A DNA stretch of 64,000 bases. It comes from Trichobilharzia szidati (lineage: Eukaryota > Platyhelminthes > Trematoda > Strigeidida > Schistosomatidae). Of this stretch, positions 62,701-64,000 are shown piece after piece. Position 1 is the stretch's first letter. Every line of letters begins with the position of its first letter. The translations under genes and the position numbers were made by a program. Location: NCBI GenBank assembly GCA_944472155.2, contig OX235271.1:103925256-103989255 (forward strand), written 5' to 3'. The notes under the pieces are model-generated. The model did not search any database. It had not been told where the DNA came from and saw only the letters and a program-made list of their open reading frames with translations.

Positions 62701-63330
62701 TCTTGCCTTTTAGCCTGTCTTCCATATCTTCTGAGTATGAGAATCGGATCCGAGTGGTTAGTCATGTACTGTCGTGTGTTTGAAGCACTATGGGTTTAGT
62801 TCGCAACCACTCATTAAAGGAATCCGGATCGAGTATATTATCCTGTCATTTCACCTCCTATTGATGAGCTGCTACGAGATTTTATGAATGAAATCGCTTA
62901 GTATGCAATGAGTACGGTTTTTTCTCATAATCTCAAGTATAAGTAAGTACTCGCCTATCTGGAATTGAATGCCTAAGTATGTGTACCCTTTGGAATCACA
63001 CTGAGGATGTTTAACAGTACGTTACTCTCCTCAATTCCTTATAGAAGAGCTAAGAAGAACTGAAATTATTCTTGATTAATATGTTTATAAGCAACAAACT
63101 GTCTGTTACTGTTAACTAAACTTTCTGGTAGTCAATTAATATTATCACTGTTCTATTACAAGTATATCAGTATTTGTTTCTCACCACCTTTTTTCCTACT
63201 TGTTTCAGTTGGTGCTCTCTTAGCCGGCTACCCATTCGCCCTTCTAGCAGAGCATATCAATTGGTCTGGTGCATTTTTTGTTGCTGGGATAGCATCTGGA
63301 TTATCTGTTATACCCTTTTTATGCCTTTGA
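30724..63330 (+). CDS. SLC37A4: Glucose-6-phosphate translocase (SLC37A4/G6PT type), ten exons
   Basis: Exons: 30724-30871, 31682-31819, 32166-32260, 33394-33550, 40562-40837, 42297-42548, 46128-46213, 58068-58178, 61003-61141, 63209-63330. All junctions are GT-AG and phases agree, giving 507 aa (human G6PT is 429). A major-facilitator antiporter: G6PT moves glucose-6-phosphate into the ER lumen against phosphate, supplying glucose-6-phosphatase. Diagnostic blocks are ITSQTLGYTVTKLVGGVL (from 53), GSGWPAVSKLLR (about 115-126), ATWWGVISSSANVAG, then GGIVGCVFVGVVAD, APPGLSGTAHALSALAAN and VGALLAGYPF in the order of human G6PT. Exons 5 and 6 encode a long hydrophilic, Ser/Lys/Asn-rich central loop (about 200-300) that explains the extra length. 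In the first membrane helix the human Tyr-Phe-Asn-Arg-Lys segment is replaced by Ser-Leu-Ala-Lys-Lys, as aligned by eye. The C-terminus is short, without the human KKxx-like end. Confidence 0.9.
33552..34860. other. SLC37A4 intron 4, first part
   Basis: AT-rich intron, short TAT/TTA-rich stretches near 33910 and no recognised element. Confidence 0.45.
34868..35098 (+). mobile_element. tRNA-derived SINE, family B (hammerhead-bearing), decayed
   Basis: Head 'cccagtggctgaatggtgtacgag' with a degenerate B box (GTCCGAACCCC). Then comes a hammerhead-like block at 34954-34985 with GGGACGAAAC, but TTGAAAA in place of CTGANGA. The body 'tctctaactgatgtc...aaccaatcaaatc' is shared with 35995, 40200 and 59385. 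Confidence 0.7.
35335..35395 (+). mobile_element. Short RTE-LINE 3' tail
   Basis: 'gctgttgaagccctatgttccac' followed by an AATAATAA run, the same end as the RTE copy at 48.6 kb. Severely 5'-truncated. Confidence 0.6.
35995..36180 (+). mobile_element. SINE family B, head-truncated, hammerhead remnant
   Basis: Hammerhead-like block at 36027-36060: CAGAAGA GTCCC...GGAC GAAAC AGCTGTCC. U4 of the core is changed to A, so cleavage is unlikely. The body continues 'agtactcccaggttttcc' and 'aaccaatcaaacaaaatccc'. Confidence 0.7.
36451..36477. repeat. (TA)n microsatellite
   Basis: About 13 TA units. Confidence 0.9.
36828..37227 (-). mobile_element. SINE family C with flanking inverted motif
   Basis: Minus strand: head 'cccgaatagctcagtggtaacg' (A box) and B box GGTTCGAATCTC near 36945. 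The body includes 'ctaggtcaggcaaggcttcctgcc'. To the right, 'ttggacactagtcagtaactagtgtaatg' at 37048-37076 and its reverse complement at about 37192-37222 enclose 'gtggcgagccacctagaatggtggcc'. Other copies: 43555-43975 and 56218-56755. Confidence 0.65.
37518..38035 (-). mobile_element. RTE-like LINE, 3' part
   Basis: The minus-strand reading has KKWRWIGW, then LEWNPKGKRQVGRPRVTWRR and RTQWRRTAEALCSSRN, the usual C-terminal end of RTE-clade ORF2, followed by the tail 'ccctatgttcctctaggaatt' and an AATAATAAT run. 5'-truncated; frame disturbed upstream. Confidence 0.85.
38105..38128. repeat. Short hairpin of the CTACTTATA...TATAAGTAG type
   Basis: Arms CTACTTATA and TATAAGTAG, then 'ctggcaccacc'. 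Same signature as at 42248 and 58782. Confidence 0.6.
38375..38394. repeat. (TA)n microsatellite
   Basis: About 10 TA units. Confidence 0.85.
38395..39605. other. SLC37A4 intron 4, middle part
   Basis: No element recognised. The 107-codon reading at 38836 has no identifiable domain or splice signals that fit. Confidence 0.4.
39607..39835 (+). mobile_element. tRNA-derived SINE, family A, best-preserved copy
   Basis: Head GTGCGTCGGTGGTTCAGCGG with B box GGTTCGAGTCC closing to 'ggcgcac', so the acceptor-like ends still pair. Body 'gaaggttgggcgtggggctagcaacctcaccccgtaaaa'-like, tail 'tatgttccattgggaacg' plus an A-rich end. Confidence 0.85.
40026..40059. repeat. (TA)n microsatellite
   Basis: About 17 TA units. 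Confidence 0.9.
40195..40478 (-). mobile_element. SINE family B, nearly full length
   Basis: Minus strand: tRNA-like head ending 'gcagaccattcagccactgggttcgaaaccc'-like, then a hammerhead-like block (40381-40408; GGTGA core, GGACGAAACAGCTGTCC). The body 'ctccctggttttcagtggttctc' and a tail 'ggcta...gacgaagttacctggag' follow. Core C3-U4-G5 is lost. Confidence 0.75.
40930..41345 (-). mobile_element. SM-alpha-like SINE with hammerhead remnant
   Basis: Minus strand: tRNA-like head with A box (TGGTCTAGTGGATAACGCC) and B box (GGGTTCGAGTT) at 41040-41100. A hammerhead-like block at 40968-41000 reads CTGACGT GTCCC AAATA GGAC GAAAT, close to the SM-alpha ribozyme but with A9 changed to T. 'ctgggttccactgctagtcac' at about 41196-41217 is another SM-alpha signature, suggesting overlapping or nested copies. 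Confidence 0.75.
41576..41632 (+). repeat. Degenerate TTAGGG-like tract
   Basis: GGGTTAGTTTTAGG, GGTTAGGATAGGG and TTTAGGGTTGAG units. Followed by 'cattcgtgtgttcg' at about 41678, a motif that also lies near the other tracts. Confidence 0.55.
41985..42285. repeat. Hairpin-ended repeat, second type, overlaps the exon 6 acceptor region
   Basis: Reverse complement of 58775-58985 over at least 170 bases. Terminal hairpin at 42248-42271 (arms CTACTTATA / TATAAGTAG). It ends only about 11-25 bp before exon 6 of SLC37A4 (start 42297), so the polypyrimidine tract of this acceptor lies at or beside the element edge. Confidence 0.6.
42549..43554. other. SLC37A4 intron 6, first part
   Basis: No repeat or gene recognised. 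Confidence 0.45.
43555..43975 (-). mobile_element. SINE family C copy
   Basis: Contains 'ctaggtttcgtgctagttg', 'cagtcagcaaagcgtatctgcag' and the tRNA-like minus-strand head at 43850-43875, with diverged copies of the 'gtgtctagtcc...ggtgcagactgaat' end on both sides. Confidence 0.65.
43994..44228 (-). mobile_element. tRNA-derived SINE, family A
   Basis: Very similar to the copy at 19262 (same 'ggagtgcgtcggccgggaat' and 'gaccatgtgcatggtcggcg'), also on the minus strand. Directly abuts the family C copy on its left. Confidence 0.8.
44229..45260. other. SLC37A4 intron 6, later part
   Basis: AT-rich; no repeat recognised. Confidence 0.4.
45262..45430. repeat. Arm of a distant inverted repeat
   Basis: Matches the reverse complement of 62165-62300, for example 'ttggtagacagtaatt' and 'gcgtaggcggatacagtta'. 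An extra 27-bp stretch is present here near 45370-45395. Family not recognised. Confidence 0.6.
46232..46267. repeat. (TA)n microsatellite next to exon 7
   Basis: About 18 TA units, only 18 bp after the exon 7 donor of SLC37A4. Confidence 0.9.
46624..46661. repeat. (TA)n microsatellite
   Basis: About 17 TA units with one CA break. Confidence 0.85.
46985..47225. repeat. Dispersed repeat with terminal hairpin, copy 2
   Basis: Same orientation and high similarity to 665-970. Hairpin at 47189-47211 followed by 'cacacgccacag'. Confidence 0.6.
47530..48240 (+). mobile_element. RTE-like LINE, RT fragment and tail
   Basis: Broken readings show LGSDGVPLKAL, FKNWRGIMLLSTPSKLL, QAEFRKSKSCSDQIETLR and the RT motif region FIVFEKIFDSVDRDVI (family form 'DFxKAFDSVDR'). 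Then it jumps to the C-terminal RWIKWRCAVEALCSTQNP tail at 48180-48240. Stops and an internal deletion show an inactive copy. Confidence 0.75.
48260..48690 (+). mobile_element. RTE-like LINE, 3' part
   Basis: Continuous C-terminal reading: KLWEQTKQEPIAQQI, RKWRWIGHSLRRP, LEWNPKGKRRVGRPRVTWRR, RSKWRCAVETLCSTRNPREQ, then an AATAATAAT tail. Its last 45 bases are the sequence shared with the tails of SINE family A. Only 20 bases separate it from the copy on its left. Confidence 0.85.
48691..49796. other. SLC37A4 intron 7 part, mostly featureless
   Basis: A tRNA-like phrase (GAGGTTCGAGC at about 49410) and 'acgcaccggtgaccttgga' near 49640 hint at decayed SINEs. Nothing clear. Confidence 0.35.
49797..50015 (+). 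mobile_element. tRNA-derived SINE, family A
   Basis: Head GTGCGTCGGTGGCTCAGCAG, B box GGTTCGATTCC, tail 'agccttatgttccactcgg' and an AAATAAATAAAT end. The right end merges into the TTAGGG-like tract at 49990-50036. Confidence 0.8.
50737..50880. repeat. Inverted repeat (hairpin), about 60-bp arms
   Basis: Left arm 50737-50799 and right arm 50827-50880 are near reverse complements (for example 'cacacagtg' against 'cactgtgtg' and 'gtattagata' against 'tatctaata'), with a loop of about 27 bp. Immediately left of an RTE fragment. Possibly a foldback element or an inverted duplication at the LINE edge. Confidence 0.75.
50885..51850 (+). mobile_element. RTE-like LINE, degraded
   Basis: Reading includes SGKLSEAFELKAGVRQDC, then INLNEVTAFIYLGSIVS...RIGKARQTFINLKWVW and SISNKICIFNA, the post-RT part of RTE ORF2. 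The weak C-terminal end is at 51600-51835 (WRCAV-like). Many stops and frame changes. Confidence 0.75.
51851..52355. other. SLC37A4 intron 7 part, no feature
   Basis: AT-rich, nothing recognised. Confidence 0.4.
52360..52475 (+). mobile_element. SINE family A, 3' part
   Basis: 'gggttgggcgtgagac', 'actgaaacttcaatgct' and 'aatgttccatttggaac' match the body and tail of family A; the tRNA-like head is lost. Confidence 0.65.
52693..52715. repeat. Short hairpin of the CTACTGATAA...TTATCAGTAG type
   Basis: Near-perfect arms, preceded by 'gtggcatgtg', the reverse of the text after the hairpins at 931 and 47189. The body of the repeat is not visible here. Confidence 0.55.
52735..53150 (+). mobile_element. 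SM-alpha-like SINE with hammerhead remnant
   Basis: Carries TTGATGAGTCCC at 52985-52996, then GGATGCGGAAAAAACG and 'ggatcctacatttccctgctagtc'. This matches the layout of the SM-alpha hammerhead but with C3 changed to T and a broken stem II. 'aatcagtcaacgggaaa' near 53140 also occurs at 41310 and 61970. Confidence 0.65.
53330..53589. other. Purine-rich stretch with short dispersed repeat
   Basis: 'caacatagaactttgcacaaaagtacagcagt' at about 53404-53436 resembles 6425-6460. The 83-codon plus reading is charged and low-complexity; no domain recognised. Confidence 0.35.
53590..54720 (-). mobile_element. LINE of a second RTE-like subfamily, degraded
   Basis: Minus strand: MNGVLREHIALIKALYL...RAYRELS, a corrupted GVRQGC-type box (GVYNGCSITPFLFNF), and at the 3' side VKLHRLRWLGHVLRV...LRWAMLADIGLRWK (schistosome LINEs usually read 'HRLPRRAML...GWKK'). 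Differs from the 48.6 kb LINE in its C-terminal sequence. Several stops. Confidence 0.7.
54721..56066. other. SLC37A4 intron 7 part, no feature
   Basis: AT-rich, no repeat recognised by eye. Confidence 0.4.
56067..56094. repeat. (TA)n microsatellite
   Basis: About 14 TA units. Confidence 0.9.
56218..56755. mobile_element. SINE family C, two copies in inverted orientation
   Basis: 56218-56400 is a minus-strand copy with tRNA-like head. 56490-56610 carries the same body on the plus strand, without the head. Between them and at the far right stand copies of the 'attggacactagtcag' motif (about 56430 and, inverted, 56727-56751). The right end runs straight into a TA microsatellite. Confidence 0.7.
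56751..56787. repeat. (TA)n microsatellite
   Basis: About 18 AT units directly after the inverted motif of the family C element. Confidence 0.9.
57651..57823. repeat. Long near-perfect hairpin, 83-bp arms
   Basis: Left arm 57651-57733 and right arm 57741-57823 pair with 7 mismatches (counted by eye) across a 7-base loop. It lies in intron 7 of SLC37A4, about 245 bp before exon 8, so it would fold in the pre-mRNA. No terminal-repeat family recognised. Confidence 0.85.
57893..58022 (+). mobile_element. SINE family B, head-truncated
   Basis: Hammerhead-like block at 57896-57925 (GTGAAGA GTCCC AAACTA GGAT GAAAC; C3 lost), then 'tgtactccctggtttttc' and 'atcggtcgaatccttgcaaacc'. Ends about 45 bp before exon 8 of SLC37A4. 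Confidence 0.7.
58580..58775 (+). mobile_element. Decayed SINE family A
   Basis: 'gagggaaggttgtgcgtgtggttagc' and 'caaacccgttgaaacagaactactactg' match the family A body; the head (GGTTCATGCTCGATTCC) is barely recognisable. Confidence 0.55.
58775..58985. repeat. Hairpin-ended repeat, second type, inverted copy
   Basis: Reverse complement of 42000-42280 with the hairpin at 58782-58805. Abuts the decayed SINE on its left. Confidence 0.6.
59385..59615 (-). mobile_element. SINE family B copy
   Basis: Minus strand: head with B-box-like 'gggtttaaacccc', hammerhead-like block at 59490-59521 (TTGAAGA...GGGACGAAAC; C3 changed to T), then the 'aactgatatcaatccgtgat' body. Confidence 0.7.
59640..59730 (+). 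mobile_element. SINE family B tail fragment
   Basis: 'gactggctacaagacgaagttgcctggagttctagtgag'-like text matches the tail of the copy at 40195 (opposite strand). Confidence 0.55.
59800..59990 (+). mobile_element. SINE family B copy with hammerhead remnant
   Basis: Head 'cccagtatctgaatggtctacc' with B box GATTCGAATCCC. The hammerhead-like block at 59892-59925 reads CTGAAGG GTCCC...CGGGC GAAAC: only A9 of the first core strand is changed, making it one of the least damaged here. Inverted relative to the copy at 59385. Confidence 0.75.
59991..60640. other. SLC37A4 intron 8, featureless part
   Basis: AT-rich, nothing recognised. Confidence 0.4.
60640..60795 (-). mobile_element. RTE-like LINE 3' tail
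   Basis: Minus strand: W-rich C-terminus remnant and 'ctgaatccatatgttccactcagaactcaagggaa'-like tail with an AATAATAAT end, as at 48.6 kb. Confidence 0.7.
61770..62010. mobile_element. SM-alpha-like fragments
   Basis: 'acatcgtcgaagcatctgc' and 'aatcagtcgacgggaaaacc' match the copies at 40930-41345 and 52735-53150; 'acgcaccaatgaccttgga' matches 49640. Orientation uncertain. Confidence 0.5.
62064..62132 (+). repeat. Degenerate TTAGGG-like tract
   Basis: GGTTAGGTATGGG, GGTTAGAGTTAGG and related units. A second short tract is at 62330-62385 with GTTAGGTTAAGG and TTAGGGTTAGAAG. Confidence 0.55.
62165..62300. repeat. Partner of the inverted repeat at 45262
   Basis: Reverse complement of 45262-45430 apart from a gap. 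It lies between the two TTAGGG-like tracts. Confidence 0.6.
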
Positions 63331-64000
63331 GATATTTTACTGCGATATTTATTTATTTATTTTATTGTCAAATAGATTATTCTATTTTGCATTGTTTATT
63401 TCAGATATTGTATCTTTATTTTGATTGTAAACTATTCACTAAATACTCTTTCAGTCTCGAGTTATTTTCAGCTTATATATGGCTGTATAAATTCTGCTTT
63501 TTGTCATTTGGTTCCATTTCATATACGAATGTGTACATTTGCCTTCTACTAAATTAACTTGTGTTTATGCGCCTTAACTGGTGTGTCAACCTTAATGAAT
63601 CACTTTTGTGTTCAACAAACAACCAGTACTTCGCATTATCTATTATTCCTTAGAAATTTTTTTCATAGTGGTGGTCGTCATGTTTTACTAGTCTCTGATA
63701 ACTAATCAGAGATCTTTTACATAAACTAACTTGGTGGCATTTTCAAGAAGGTAGGAGCTTGAATGTGTCGGCTTGTGACACATGTCCTGTAACAACAAGC
63801 TATTCAACAATAATAAATACTAAAAGCAGCGCCTGCCTTTGTAATTGAAGGGAACACCCAGGTAGGTAAATTTCTCTGTTCGCGAGATGGCTGGAATTGA
63901 CTGGCAGTTGATATTGAAGATAGTTGAAGAAAGAGTCATGATTTTACGCTGTCTGTCAGTGACTACGTTGATTATGAGGCTTTTGTTGACGTTGATCGAT
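63331..64000 (+). other. Probable SLC37A4 3' UTR and downstream flank
   Basis: Follows the stop at 63328-63330. AATAAA at 63812-63817 is a possible poly(A) signal about 480 bp after the stop. No further gene recognised before the window ends. Confidence 0.4.

Noticed and set aside
63174..63557. A 127-codon reading at the SLC37A4 3' end
   Set aside because: It is in another frame than exon 10, whose frame gives the conserved VGALLAGYPF block and ends at 63330.
1..64000. CRISPR arrays, operons, bacterial-style regulatory sites
   Set aside because: None seen; the spliceosomal introns and repeat families show nuclear eukaryotic DNA.

Overview
The window reads as nuclear DNA of a parasitic flatworm, most likely a schistosome. 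The reasons are AT-rich sequence, genes with small GT-AG exons in kilobase-long introns full of retroposons, SM-alpha-like tRNA-derived SINEs with hammerhead-ribozyme remnants, and abundant RTE- and CR1/Jockey-like LINE fragments. The species is inferred, not proven.

Two ordinary host genes could be assembled exon by exon with an unbroken frame. Minus strand, 2216-7622: a complete nine-exon gene for serine/threonine protein phosphatase 5 (PPP5C type, 487 aa, TPR domain plus PPP catalytic domain). Plus strand, 30724-63330: a complete ten-exon gene for a glucose-6-phosphate translocase of the SLC37A4/G6PT type (507 aa). Its introns, up to about 12 kb, hold most of the repeats of the right half.

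The outstanding feature is 9212-18592: three almost identical 393-bp LTRs alternate with two 1355-codon intact ORFs (LTR-ORF-LTR-ORF-LTR), and a 5-bp direct repeat (GGAAG) flanks the whole array. Each ORF is a four-part chimera: a short Gag-like N-terminus, seven alpha-spectrin repeats, a large part of dipeptidyl peptidase III, and the C-terminal DUF5641-type segment of a BEL/Pao Pol. It has no protease, reverse transcriptase, RNase H or integrase. I read it as a non-autonomous BEL/Pao element that has captured two spliced host mRNAs in frame. Two of the three zinc ligands of the peptidase part are replaced in both copies, so it should be catalytically dead.

Region by region: 1-2215 holds old repeats and the 3' side of PPP5. 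2216-7622 is PPP5. 8290-8890 is a CR1/Jockey-like LINE tail. 9207-18597 is the chimeric element. 18.6-30.7 kb has no host gene that I can recognise, only a SINE, a broken Ty3/gypsy element (RT/RNase H at 20.3-21.0 kb, integrase at 25.6-26.3 kb) and a CR1/Jockey-like LINE between them. 30.7-63.3 kb is the transporter gene with SINEs, RTE LINEs, long hairpins, TA microsatellites and degenerate TTAGGG-like tracts in its introns. 63.3-64.0 kb is its 3' side.

All assignments come from reading the sequence and from remembered family features. No search was run; counts of differences were made by eye.
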